From the NCBI GenBank assembly GCA_005779305.1, contig SXJR01000048.1, forward strand, positions 1 through 34,081: DNA of 34,081 nt, given 5' to 3'. The DNA comes from Myxococcales bacterium. GTDB taxonomy: Bacteria > Myxococcota_A > Polyangia > Haliangiales > Haliangiaceae. A program made the position numbers and the translations under genes. Positions 24,675 to 33,415 of the stretch are shown one piece after another (position 1 is the first letter of the stretch; the number at the start of each line of letters is the position of its first letter). The notes under the pieces are model-generated. The model worked only from the letters and a program-made list of their open reading frames with translations, did not search any database and was not told the DNA's origin.

Positions 24675-26048
24675 TCAGCGCAGGACCGCCTGCGCCTGCG
24701 CGGTCATGACGAGCCGATCGCGCCGGTCCTCCTCGAGCCAGCGCTCGAGCTCGAGCGGATCGTCGGCGGCGCCCGGCACCCCGACGTGTACCTGCATCGT
24801 CCAAGACAGCGCGACCGCCCCGATCGCCCGCTCCACCCGTTCGACCAGGTCGACGAGGGCGGTGCGGGCCGGGGCGAGGTCGTCGGTGCCACGCCGCATC
24901 ACGAGCCGGTCGATGCCCTCGATCACCGGCACGAAGCCGAGGGCGGTCAGCGCGGCCCCGCTCTCGCACAGGATCCGATCGAGCTGATCGAGCAGCGCGT
25001 CGTCGGGGTCGCGCAGCACGTCGGCGCCGACGTGGACGAGCACGACGGCGACCACTACCGCGTCCGTCGAGGTGTGCGCCGGCGCGGGGGCCAGGGCGGC
25101 ACGGAGCTCGGCGAGAAAGGCCGACGCGCTTGGCGGTCGGCGGCCGGGCTCCTTGGCCATGGCGCGCGCGACCACCAGGTCGAGCCGCGGATCGACGGGG
25201 GCGTTGAGGCTTGGCCGGGGCGTGGCCGCGTGCAGGTGCATGTGCAACGCCATCGCCGCGGTCTCCTCGGCGAACGGCTGGCGTCCGGTGAGCAGGGCGA
25301 AGAGCAGATTGCCCAGCGCGTAGACGTCGGTGCGGGCGTCGACGGCCTCGCCCCGGACCTGCTCGGGCGCCATCGAGGTCGGCGTGCCGATGGCCTGGCG
25401 TGAGCGGGTCAACGCCGGTCCGCCCTCGTCGAGGAGCTTGGCGACGCCGAAGTCGAGCAGGACCACGCGCTGGCCGCCCGCCCCGTCATCGGCGAGGAAG
25501 ACGTTGGAGGGCTTGAGATCGCGATGGATGATGCCCTTGGCGTGGGCGGCGTCGAGGGCGCTGCACAGCGGCGTCAGGATCGCCACCGCGGTCGCCACCG
25601 GCACCGCGCCGACGCGCTCGAGGAAGCCGCGCAGGTCCTCGCCCTGCAACAGCTCCATCACGAAGTACGGCCGGCCGTCCTCGAGCTCGCCGAAGTCCAC
25701 GATCTCGACGACGCCCGGATGGTGCACCAGGTTGACCAGTCTGGCTTCGCGCTCGAAGCGCAGGACCATGTCGCGGGATCCGGCGATGTCGGCGTGGAGC
25801 ACCTTGAGTGCGGCGCCGCGGCCAAGGCTGACGTCGACGACCTCGTAGACGGCGCCGAATCCGCCGCGGGCGATCGCGCGGACCACCCGGTAGCGGTCGA
25901 TCGTGGTGCCCGGCGCGAGGTCCGCGGTCGTCGGCGTGGGCACGGCGGGCGTGCCGTGCGCCAGACGCGTGACCGACGTGGCCGGCGTGTGGGTCGCCCT
26001 CCGCCCGGGCCGGGCCCCGTCCCCAGGGTCGTCGGGATCGTCGGGCAC
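24675..26048 (-). CDS. Cytoplasmic STPK with a degenerate cyclase-like C-terminal domain
   Basis: 457 residues starting at GTG 26048, immediately after the TAG of the upstream kinase gene, so translation is coupled. Kinase domain about 50-320: AIARGGFGAVYE, Lys82 in AALKVL, HRDLKPSN (175-182), DFG at 199-201, GTPTSMAPEQ. No membrane helix. Residues about 328-455 have the strand/helix pattern of a class III nucleotidyl cyclase domain: VVVAVVLVHVG, then LLDQLDRILCESGAALTALGF, VIEGIDRLVMR, a long helix, and ALSWTMQVHVGVPG. Both metal-binding Asp positions are missing (the first strand has no Asp; IEGID replaces the GD turn), so it is probably a binding or dimer domain, not an enzyme. The cyclase relation is inferred from pattern only. 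Confidence 0.9.
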   Translation of the reverse strand: MPDDPDDPGDGARPGRRATHTPATSVTRLAHGTPAVPTPTTADLAPGTTIDRYRVVRAIARGGFGAVYEVVDVSLGRGAALKVLHADIAGSRDMVLRFEREARLVNLVHHPGVVEIVDFGELEDGRPYFVMELLQGEDLRGFLERVGAVPVATAVAILTPLCSALDAAHAKGIIHRDLKPSNVFLADDGAGGQRVVLLDFGVAKLLDEGGPALTRSRQAIGTPTSMAPEQVRGEAVDARTDVYALGNLLFALLTGRQPFAEETAAMALHMHLHAATPRPSLNAPVDPRLDLVVARAMAKEPGRRPPSASAFLAELRAALAPAPAHTSTDAVVVAVVLVHVGADVLRDPDDALLDQLDRILCESGAALTALGFVPVIEGIDRLVMRRGTDDLAPARTALVDLVERVERAIGAVALSWTMQVHVGVPGAADDPLELERWLEEDRRDRLVMTAQAQAVLR

Positions 26049-29000
26049 CTAGGCCACGTTATCACGGCTGCGCACCCCGCCGGCCTGCTCGTCGACGAGG
26101 GCCGCCCACTCGCGCTCGATGGTCTCGGCCAGAGTGCGCGCGTGCGGTCGAGCGAGGTCGACGGCGCGCGCCAGGCAATGCCCGGCGTGGTCCCGGTCGC
26201 CGCGCCGTGCCGCGACCCGGCCTTCGAGCCACCACATCTCGACCGGCTGCTGCCCGCACGCCAGGCCGGCGGCCTGGTCGTGGACGCGCGACCAGCCTTC
26301 GACCGCGCCGGCCAGCGCGAGTCGCACCGCTTCGTGCATGAGCGCCACCAGCGGGTCGGTGAGGTCGATGGTTCCCAGCTCGTCGAGGACGTCCCGGGCC
26401 CCTCCCAGCTGGCCGGCGTGGGCCAGGAGCTGGGCGTGGTACAGGCTGACCACGATCAAGGGCTGCTCGCGGAACCGTCCTGTGCTCTGGCGGTGCGCGC
26501 GCGCGGAGACGACGAGGGCGTCGTCGACGCGGCCTTCCCAGCACAGGTGCTCGGCCAGGTTGGCCAGCCCCGCGGCCTCGAGGACCGCGAACCCGAAGTC
26601 GCGGGCGATGGACACCACGGTCTCGAGGTCCTCGCTGGCCCGCGCCGCGTCGCCGAGCTCGCGCCAGACCACGACGCGGTTGGAGTGCGCGCATGCGAGG
26701 TGGAAGTGGTCACCGGCATCGCGGCAGCGATCGATGACGTCGTCGAGCAGGGCGAGTGCGTCGTCCCGGCGACCGAGGCGAAGAAGCGTGTGGGCCAGGA
26801 TGAGCGAGGCGCCGACGACGCTGGCGTGCTCTCCCATGGCGTCGCCCAGCGCGATGGCGAGCCCGAGCAGCTCGACCGCCTCCGCGTCGCGGTGCTGGTG
26901 AAAGCGTGCGACCCCGAGCCAGTTGCACAGGCGGGCGTGCAGCCCCGGCGGCAGACCGGGAGGCGCCCGCCGCCGCGCCTCCTCGGCGAGCAGGGCGGCG
27001 TCGCCGTAGCGCTGGAGGAAGTCGCAGACCGCGCTCTCCTCGACCAGGCACTCGACCGCGGCGACCGTGTCGTCGAGGGCGTCGGCAAGGGCGCGGGCCG
27101 CGATCAGATCGGTCCGGGCCTGCTCGTAGTGGGTGAGGTGACGACGGACCGCGCCGCGCCCGGTCAGTGCGTGCAGCCGCAGGTGCCGATCCTCGTCCGT
27201 CGAGAGGTCGAGGGCGTGACTGAAGTGCCGCTCGGCTTCGAGATAGGCGTGGCGGCGCTGCGCGTGCGCGGCAAGCGCGAGGTGGCAGGCTCGCGCCTCG
27301 ACGGTGCGTCCGGCGGGCGCTCCGTGGTAGGCCATGCGCACCGCCCGCAACCGGCTGTCGGCGGCAGGCAGGTCGAGCCAGTGGCGGAAAGCGCGGGCGT
27401 GCAGCTCGGCGCGAGCGCCCGGTGCCGTCGCGGCGTAGATGCCCTCCTGCAACGCGCGGAGTCGGAAGCGGAAGGCGCGGCCGTCCCGCACCAGGATGCC
27501 CGCGTCGACGAGCGCCGAGGTGCCCCCGTGGGTGTCGACGCGACGGGCCGCGTCGTCGCCAGGCTGCACCGCCTCGATCTCGGCGAGGTCGAGCTCGTCG
27601 CCCAGCACGGCGCAGACGCGGGCGAGCGCGGCGAGCTCGGGCGCCAGCGCCGCCAGCTCGCGCTCGGCCAGCCACTGCAGGTTGGTCGACGGTGGCAGCG
27701 CGTCGAGGTGATCGGCGGCGACGTACCACTCGTCGCTGCCCGGGTGGGCACGGATCGCGCCGGCGTGCTGGAGCATGCGGGCGAGCTCGTCGAGCTGGCG
27801 CGGCACACCGCCGGCCCAGCCGACCAGGCGGTCGAGGATCTCCACGCTGATCCGGGTTGCGGGCAAGAGCCGTGGGGCCAGCATGGCCCGGGCGGCGTCG
27901 GCGCCGAGGGGACCCAGGCTGGCGGTGACGGTGCGGTGGGCGCGCGTGGCCCAGCGCGGGCGCAGCTCGAGCAGGCGGCGATCCGCGATCACGATCACCG
28001 CGAGCGGGGTCGCGGATGGCGCCGCGGTGGCTAGCTCCACGGCGTCGAGCAGCTCGATCGCCGCCGCCTGGCCGTCGTCGATCACGATCACGAGCGGGCG
28101 CGCTCGGGCGGCGTCGGTCATCACGACCGCCAGGGCCCGCGCCGCATCGAGCGCGCGGCGCTCGCCAGGCGTCGTCGAGAGGGTCGCCCAGGCCGGGCCA
28201 CCGCCGGGGCCGTGGAGCACCGCGTGCGCGGCGGATGCCGGCGGTGGTTCCACCGCCACCGCCTGCGCGATCGCGGTCGCGAGGGTGAGCAGATCGTCCG
28301 CGACCTCGCCGCGCCGCGCCTGGTGTCGCACCACACACGGCGGGGCGTCACCCTGCGCGGCCCGGGTCGCCATCGCGCGCGACAGAGCGGTCTTGCCGAG
28401 CCCGGCCTCGCCGATGATCGTCATCAGCCACGGCCCGCCATCGAGGTCGGCGCACACCTGATCGAACAGCGCCAGCTCGGGATCCCGCCCCACTACCTCG
28501 GTGGCGGCCGCGGGCGCACCGTCCAGCTCGAAGCACCCCGGGTACGCGGCTGGGCGGAGCCGGTGGTGGACCGCGGCGCGCGCCGCGACGTCGGTGACCA
28601 GCACGCCGCAGGCGTCGCCAGGGCACCACACCAGATCGTCGAGCGCCGCGCCGAACAGCTGAGGCTCGCGGCCGCCGACCTCGCGGATCCGGACCGGTGC
28701 GACGTGGACGACCGCCGCGGTCGCCCCGCTGGCTGCGATCGCCAGGCTCACCGCCTGATCGATCGGAGCGTCGCCGTCGACGATGGCCAGGACGGCGCGC
28801 TCGCCGCGGAACCGCGCGACCGTGGCGCGGTGGCGGCGGGCAAGCGTCGCGAGCTCGTCGATGCGCAGGCCATGGACCGCGATGAGCGCCACCGTGCGCA
28901 GTCCCTGCGACCGGAGCACGGGCCGCGCGTCGTCGGTGGGAAGCACGAGGGCCGGGCGTCGGTCGCGATCACGCAGGCTCGCCCGCAAGGCCGCAAGGCT

Positions 29001-29840
29001 CGGGCGCTCGGCCGGGGGCTTGGCGAGGCACGCCATCGCGATCGTGTCCCAGGCGGCCGCCGTGGGCGCGTGCTGGCTCGGTGGCAGCGGGCGCTCGAGC
29101 AGGTGCGCGTGCTCGACGGCCGCGGCGTCGCCGGCGAACGGCACGCGCAGGGTGAGCAGCTCGTAGAGGATCACGCCGAGCGCGTACACGTCGCTGCCCG
29201 GCTCCGCGGGCTGGTCGCGGAGCAGCTCGGGTGCGACGTACTCGGTGGTCCCGATCACGACGCCGCTGCGCGTGAGATCGGAGCGCCCGGGACCGCCGAC
29301 CAGTCCGAGATCGAGCAGCACGATCCGACCATCGTCGCGACGGAACACGTTCTCGGGCTTGAGATCGCGGTGGACCAGGCCGACGCGGTGGACGGTGCCG
29401 ACGGCGTCGAGCAGGCCGTCGAACCACGGCCGCCAGTCCGCCTCGGACGCCGGCGCGTCGAGCGTCGCCAGCCACGCGGCCAGGGTCTGACCCCGCAGTC
29501 GCTCCATCCGCAGGTACGGCCGCCGGTCGTGGGCGGCGAGCGGGCCGAGGAGGCGCGGCACGGCAGGCGGCCCGATCTGCTCGAGGGCCTGGGCCTCGGC
29601 CTCGAAGCGGGCCCAGGTGGTCGCGTCACGCCCATGCGCCAGTTTGATCGCGAGGTCGGTCGCAGCATCGGTGGCCGCGTACACGGTCGCGAAGCCGCCC
29701 TCGCCCAGCACCTCGCCGACCACGAGCCCGGACAGGCAAGGCGGGGCGACCGGCGCGATCGGCCGCGCGCGGGATGGCGGCGGTCGCGAACCCGGCGCTT
29801 CGCACCCGCAGCGCCGGCGCGCGCAGGTCCGGCACCGCAT
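26049..29840 (-). CDS. Zinc-ribbon STPK with cyclase-like, AAA-type ATPase and TPR domains
   Basis: 1263 residues from ATG 29840, 3 bp after the lipoprotein stop. Order: Cys cluster C3-x2-C6-x4-C11-x-C13, likely a small zinc site; kinase about 38-292 (GEVLGEGGFATVY, Lys66, HRDLKPEN at 157-164, LLDLG with DLG in place of DFG, GTTEYVAPE); cyclase-like region about 313-445 (TVALIAVHG, ARFRGERAVLAIV, LFGAALDDLVWCPGDACGVLVTD), with the metal-binding Asp residues absent; STAND/AAA-type ATPase with Walker A GEAGLGKTAL (477-486) and a Walker B PLVIVIDDGQ; then helical TPR-like repeats to the end (LGVARFHQHRDAEAVELL, LILAHTLLRLGRRDDALALL). This resembles the kinase/ATPase/TPR signal integrators of myxobacteria. 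The next gene encodes a second STPK with the same kind of degenerate domain. Confidence 0.92.
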   Translation of the reverse strand: MRCRTCARRRCGCEAPGSRPPPSRARPIAPVAPPCLSGLVVGEVLGEGGFATVYAATDAATDLAIKLAHGRDATTWARFEAEAQALEQIGPPAVPRLLGPLAAHDRRPYLRMERLRGQTLAAWLATLDAPASEADWRPWFDGLLDAVGTVHRVGLVHRDLKPENVFRRDDGRIVLLDLGLVGGPGRSDLTRSGVVIGTTEYVAPELLRDQPAEPGSDVYALGVILYELLTLRVPFAGDAAAVEHAHLLERPLPPSQHAPTAAAWDTIAMACLAKPPAERPSLAALRASLRDRDRRPALVLPTDDARPVLRSQGLRTVALIAVHGLRIDELATLARRHRATVARFRGERAVLAIVDGDAPIDQAVSLAIAASGATAAVVHVAPVRIREVGGREPQLFGAALDDLVWCPGDACGVLVTDVAARAAVHHRLRPAAYPGCFELDGAPAAATEVVGRDPELALFDQVCADLDGGPWLMTIIGEAGLGKTALSRAMATRAAQGDAPPCVVRHQARRGEVADDLLTLATAIAQAVAVEPPPASAAHAVLHGPGGGPAWATLSTTPGERRALDAARALAVVMTDAARARPLVIVIDDGQAAAIELLDAVELATAAPSATPLAVIVIADRRLLELRPRWATRAHRTVTASLGPLGADAARAMLAPRLLPATRISVEILDRLVGWAGGVPRQLDELARMLQHAGAIRAHPGSDEWYVAADHLDALPPSTNLQWLAERELAALAPELAALARVCAVLGDELDLAEIEAVQPGDDAARRVDTHGGTSALVDAGILVRDGRAFRFRLRALQEGIYAATAPGARAELHARAFRHWLDLPAADSRLRAVRMAYHGAPAGRTVEARACHLALAAHAQRRHAYLEAERHFSHALDLSTDEDRHLRLHALTGRGAVRRHLTHYEQARTDLIAARALADALDDTVAAVECLVEESAVCDFLQRYGDAALLAEEARRRAPPGLPPGLHARLCNWLGVARFHQHRDAEAVELLGLAIALGDAMGEHASVVGASLILAHTLLRLGRRDDALALLDDVIDRCRDAGDHFHLACAHSNRVVVWRELGDAARASEDLETVVSIARDFGFAVLEAAGLANLAEHLCWEGRVDDALVVSARAHRQSTGRFREQPLIVVSLYHAQLLAHAGQLGGARDVLDELGTIDLTDPLVALMHEAVRLALAGAVEGWSRVHDQAAGLACGQQPVEMWWLEGRVAARRGDRDHAGHCLARAVDLARPHARTLAETIEREWAALVDEQAGGVRSRDNVA

Positions 29841-29843
29841 CGA

Positions 29844-31010
29844 CTAGCTTCCGCTCCCGCCGCTTCCTCCGCCGCTGGAGCCGGAGCCGTAGCCGGCGAA
29901 TTCGCTTTCGAGCCGTTGCCAGTTCACGTTGACGAAGCCGAGCGACGTCGTCAGCTCGGCGTAGAACACCGCCGAGAACTGCCCGTCCCCGCTGCTGGGG
30001 CCGCAGGTGACACCCTTGGTGTAGTCGTTGTAGTCGAACGTGCCTGGCTGCGGCGGCGGGCTCACCGTGCGCAGCCGGCTCGCGCACACCGTGTGGCCGG
30101 GGCGGGACGCTGGGATCGACAAGCCGGCCACCACGCGGCCGTCCCAGGTCGCCGACTGATCGCCGCCGCACACCTGGGGCATCGGATCGCGCCGGAGAAT
30201 CGCGTCGAGGCAGGCGCGGCCGGTGGTCGCGGGCAGGGGGCCGCGGCCGCGCGCAGCCTGCCACCCGAACAGGTTGATCGCGCCGGTGGCGGTCCAGTCG
30301 GTGTGGCGCGACAGGTTCCAGTACCACTGGCCGGTGAGCCGCGTGTTGGAGCCGTTGCTGGTGGTGGTGACGAGGTAGCCGACGGCGACGTCGGGGACCC
30401 TGTAGCCCAGATTGAACTCGGCGAGCGTGGTGGTGACATCGGTGCCGATCAGATCGGCGCTGACATTGATCGACATCGACTGATCGTTGGCGAAGATCGC
30501 CAGGCAGGCCATGAAGCTCTCGATGAACCTCTCCGGGGTGTAGCCGCGCACGCCCAGGCCGAACTGACCGCCGAACGTGCCGGAGTCACCGGGGGCGTTG
30601 TACGTGACGTTGACTCCCGGTGCATTGATGCAGCGGGCGCTCTTGTCGACCAGGTCGCGAAGGCTGGACAGGTCGATGGCCAGGAACGTCGAGGTGCCGT
30701 CGAATGCGACCTGATAGCCGCCGGGGGCGGCGAGCGCCGTGACCGAGAGCAGCGGATCGTTGAGGGGGCGCTGGAGGTCGGCGGTGGCGATCTCGAGCTG
30801 GCCGTTGACGCTGATGGCCGAGCCGAGCCCGACGGCGTTGAGGGAGACCTTGTTGAGGGAGACCTTGTTCAACGAGACCTTGTTGAGGGAGACCTTGTTG
30901 GCACCTGCCAGGTAGATCTCGTCGCTCTCGACGGTGGCGTCATCACCGAGGCAGCCACCGAAGCCGATGATGCCGAGGGCGAGCCCGAACACGGAGACGC
31001 GGTAGTTCAT
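29844..31010 (-). CDS. Lipoprotein with NKVSL tandem repeats and Gly/Ser tail
   Basis: 388 residues. The ATG at 31010 is chosen because AGGGGG lies 5 nt upstream and a lipoprotein signal follows (MNYRVSVFGLALGIIGFGGC, Cys20). After an acidic stretch come four exact NKVSL units (residues 38-57) and a degenerate fifth (NAVGL). The main body (about 65-370) is beta-rich with a few Cys and no family I recognise (GGYQVAFDGTSTFLAIDLSSL, TRLTGQWYWNLSRH). The end is a flexible tail, GYGSGSSGGGSGGSGS. Similar short 'LNxVS' repeats occur in many myxobacterial secreted proteins without known function. It is translated just ahead of the zinc-ribbon STPK gene (3-bp gap), so it may be the surface part of that signalling unit (inference). 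Confidence 0.85.
   Translation of the reverse strand: MNYRVSVFGLALGIIGFGGCLGDDATVESDEIYLAGANKVSLNKVSLNKVSLNKVSLNAVGLGSAISVNGQLEIATADLQRPLNDPLLSVTALAAPGGYQVAFDGTSTFLAIDLSSLRDLVDKSARCINAPGVNVTYNAPGDSGTFGGQFGLGVRGYTPERFIESFMACLAIFANDQSMSINVSADLIGTDVTTTLAEFNLGYRVPDVAVGYLVTTTSNGSNTRLTGQWYWNLSRHTDWTATGAINLFGWQAARGRGPLPATTGRACLDAILRRDPMPQVCGGDQSATWDGRVVAGLSIPASRPGHTVCASRLRTVSPPPQPGTFDYNDYTKGVTCGPSSGDGQFSAVFYAELTTSLGFVNVNWQRLESEFAGYGSGSSGGGSGGSGS
30840..30899 (-). repeat. Four tandem 15-bp repeats encoding NKVSL
   Basis: Units at 30885-30899, 30870-30884, 30855-30869 and 30840-30854. Three are identical (AACAAGGTCTCCCTC on the coding strand). The second differs at silent sites (Ser TCG, Leu TTG), so the peptide is kept while the DNA drifts. 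A fifth, altered unit (NAVGL) follows at 30825-30839. Confidence 0.97.
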
Positions 31011-31095
31011 CGAGACCCCCTGAGCGAGGGCGTGGCCGCACGTCGTATGTGACAACGCGACTCCCCCGAACCCCCGGACAGTACCTGCGGTCGGT

Positions 31096-31113
31096 GAGCT
31101 TGGCTGTAAGCTC
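31096..31113. terminator. Hairpin GAGCTT-N6-AAGCTC between LtaS/sulfatase B and the NKVSL lipoprotein
   Basis: Perfect 6-bp arms with a 6-nt loop, 40 bp after the LtaS/sulfatase B stop and 86 bp before the lipoprotein start. It could end or attenuate transcription of the upstream genes, or serve as an operator. No T-run follows. Confidence 0.4.
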
Positions 31114-31153
31114 CGTTGCAAACCGGGTGAATGTCGCCGACGAACGGGCGCCA

Positions 31154-33409
31154 TCACGGTTCGGGCAGCAAGACGTCGAACTCGGCGCGCAGCAGCACGT
31201 GATCCGGGTCGGCGATCACCACGCGCCAGCGACCGGCTGCGATCGGGGGGGATCGCGGCAAGACGTGGCGTGTCACGGTCCAATCGGGGAACACGTCGAG
31301 ATCGTCGGCGGTGATGCTCTGGTCCGGACCCACCCAGGTCACACGGATCCGGATCGGCTGGGGCATCGGCACCCAGCGCACCTGGACGACGGGAGCGCGG
31401 CTCGTGATCGACGGGGCCACCTCGAAATCATCGGGATCGGGGCCGGTCGCCATCCCGAACCGCGCGACCTTGGGTCCGGGGCGGCGGAGGTGCTCGGGGC
31501 GGAGGCGGAGGTCGTCGTCGGCGAGAGGCGTGCGCGCGATGAACGCGTCCTGAGCGGCGAAGTACCAGGCCGAGCACAGCTGGTGGTACGTGCGCACCTG
31601 AGCGGGATGGGTCCGGGCCAGATCGTGTTGCTCGGAGGGGTCGCGGGCGAGATCGAAGAGTCGGCCGCCGGTGCCGTCGATGGAGCCGATGAACTTCCAG
31701 TGTCCGTCGCGCAACCCCCACTGCGCGGGCGTCGCCAGCTTGTGGAAATACGCGATCCGCTGCTGGTAGGTCGGGCTGAAGAGATCCTGTCCCGGCACGT
31801 CGAGGGCCGGGCGCGCACCGAGGAGGCCGACCAGGGTCGGGAACAGATCGCCGATCTGTCCAGGGCGGGAGACCGTGATCGGTCCCGGGATCTCGGGCGC
31901 GAGCACGATGGCGAAGCTGCGGATGTTCTCCTCGTACAGATGGTTCTTGTGCCCTAGGTTGTCGGCGTGGCGATCGCCGAACGCCTGGCCGTGATCGCCG
32001 GTGATGATGACGATCGTATCGTCGAGGCGGTGGCTGACCGTCAGCTCGTCCAGGATCTCGCCCAGCACCTGGTCGGTGTAGCCGAGAGCGTCGAGGTAGC
32101 GGCCCTGGCGATCGTCGCCGTGCCGCGTGCCGGCGAACCGGGCCGGCGCGCCGTAGGGATGGTGGGTGCCGTTGGTGAGCAGGTGCACGAACCACGGTCC
32201 GGGCGCGCCGTCGATCCAGGCGCGCGCCTCGTCCCACGTGACCCGCTCGTCCCCGCCCCAGCTGTGCACCTGATCGCGGGCACGCACCGACGCGGGCAGG
32301 TCGTCGTAGCCGATCCGCGTATCGTATGCTTGGCCCGCGTAGAGGCGGCCGAGGTTCTCGAAGTCGAGGCGCGGCGCGGCGAACAGCGCGGTGCGATAGC
32401 CGCGGGCGTGGAGCTCGCCGGCGAGGGTGGGGCCGGCGTAGGCTGCGACGAGATCACGGCCGACCGTGCCCCAGGTGAAGGTCTGTCCGCCGGTGGTGAG
32501 GGCCAGGTGGGTGCGCGCCGTGGACGGGAAGCTGACGTAGATGCTATCGAAGATCAGGGCACGGGACCCCCACCGCGCGAGGTGCGGGGTGCGCGTGGCG
32601 TCGAGCTGACCGTCGGGCAGGAGCTGGAGGGCGCCGACCGACTCGAGGACGATCATCAGGACGCTGGGCGGGGTGGGGCGGGCGCGGATGCGGGTGGCGA
32701 GCGCGGGCAGGGCGGCGCCGTCGGGATCGATCGTAGGCCGGCCGAAGCGCAGCAGCGCCAGGTCATCGAGCGTGGCCGTGGCTAGCCGCGCGGGCGACCG
32801 GGTCGGCTCGAACAGCGCGACCAGCGGGTGACGATCGAGCCGGTGGGTGGTGGCGCGGCCGGTCACGACCACGCACGCGGTGGCCCACACCACGCTCGCC
32901 AGCGCGAGGGTGCGCCAGCGCGCAGCCAGCCAGCGCGCGGGCCGACCGGTGTGACCGGACAGGGCGCGGCCGATCACGATCGTGACTCCGGCGAGCGCCG
33001 CGAAGTTCAGGTAGACGGTAGGGTCGAGCTCGGCGACGAACGAGTCCCACACCGTGGCCACGTCGAACGTGCTGCCCTCGCTCTGTGAGAGATGCGCGGG
33101 TGAGAAGAACAGTCGATAGACGACCTGGTTGGCCACGAGGTACGCGCCGAGCGCGGCCACCACGAGCAGGAAGCCGCCGCGCAGCCAGCGGCCGCGTCCC
33201 GCGAGGAGCGCCGCGAGCGCGCCCAGGACCGCGGCAACCACGGCGTGCTCGAGCAGCAAGAACGGGACACGCAGCAGGAACGACGCCGCCGAGGACCAGG
33301 CGCCGCGGTGCACGTAGAGCAGGTAACTCTCGCACACCAGCAGCGTCGAGAAGGCCAGGAGGGCGGCGGTGACGGTCAGCCCGACCGCGATGGGACAGGG
33401 CTCGCGCAC
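31154..33409 (-). CDS. LtaS/sulfatase-type membrane phosphotransferase, paralogue B
   Basis: 751 residues from GTG 33409, 6 bp after the sigma-54 activator stop, so the two are probably one operon. Five membrane helices (about 8-32, 40-70, 78-100, 133-149, 165-184) precede a periplasmic alkaline-phosphatase/sulfatase domain. Seen: Glu256 (IVLESVG), Thr297 in SFPSTARTH, GTHHPYG, Asp472-His473 in ITGDHGQAFGD, GHKNHLYEEN. Blocks shared with paralogue A include LSQSEG/LSQNEG, DSFVAELD, AEWG/AQWG, LCSAWYF and RLRP..L..PGPK, and the order is the same throughout. Possible roles are transfer of glycerol-phosphate or phosphoethanolamine groups to envelope molecules. Its link to a sigma-54 activator gene suggests regulated envelope change. 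Confidence 0.88.
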   Translation of the reverse strand: MREPCPIAVGLTVTAALLAFSTLLVCESYLLYVHRGAWSSAASFLLRVPFLLLEHAVVAAVLGALAALLAGRGRWLRGGFLLVVAALGAYLVANQVVYRLFFSPAHLSQSEGSTFDVATVWDSFVAELDPTVYLNFAALAGVTIVIGRALSGHTGRPARWLAARWRTLALASVVWATACVVVTGRATTHRLDRHPLVALFEPTRSPARLATATLDDLALLRFGRPTIDPDGAALPALATRIRARPTPPSVLMIVLESVGALQLLPDGQLDATRTPHLARWGSRALIFDSIYVSFPSTARTHLALTTGGQTFTWGTVGRDLVAAYAGPTLAGELHARGYRTALFAAPRLDFENLGRLYAGQAYDTRIGYDDLPASVRARDQVHSWGGDERVTWDEARAWIDGAPGPWFVHLLTNGTHHPYGAPARFAGTRHGDDRQGRYLDALGYTDQVLGEILDELTVSHRLDDTIVIITGDHGQAFGDRHADNLGHKNHLYEENIRSFAIVLAPEIPGPITVSRPGQIGDLFPTLVGLLGARPALDVPGQDLFSPTYQQRIAYFHKLATPAQWGLRDGHWKFIGSIDGTGGRLFDLARDPSEQHDLARTHPAQVRTYHQLCSAWYFAAQDAFIARTPLADDDLRLRPEHLRRPGPKVARFGMATGPDPDDFEVAPSITSRAPVVQVRWVPMPQPIRIRVTWVGPDQSITADDLDVFPDWTVTRHVLPRSPPIAAGRWRVVIADPDHVLLRAEFDVLLPEP

Positions 33410-33415
33410 GATGCG

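Noticed and set aside
30840..30899. Possible CRISPR-like repeat array
   Set aside because: The 15-bp units are directly joined without spacers and lie in frame inside a gene.
31024..31038. GG-N10-GC pattern on the minus strand ahead of the NKVSL lipoprotein gene
   Set aside because: The -24 half is poor (GGCCAC), and the predicted start of transcription would cut off the good AGGGGG ribosome site.
28212..31052. Open frame of 946 codons on the plus strand opposite the zinc-ribbon STPK and NKVSL lipoprotein genes; similar frames at 25524-28034, 14550-16772 and 5443-7203
   Set aside because: Each overlaps well-supported genes on the other strand and has shadow-type composition without domains.
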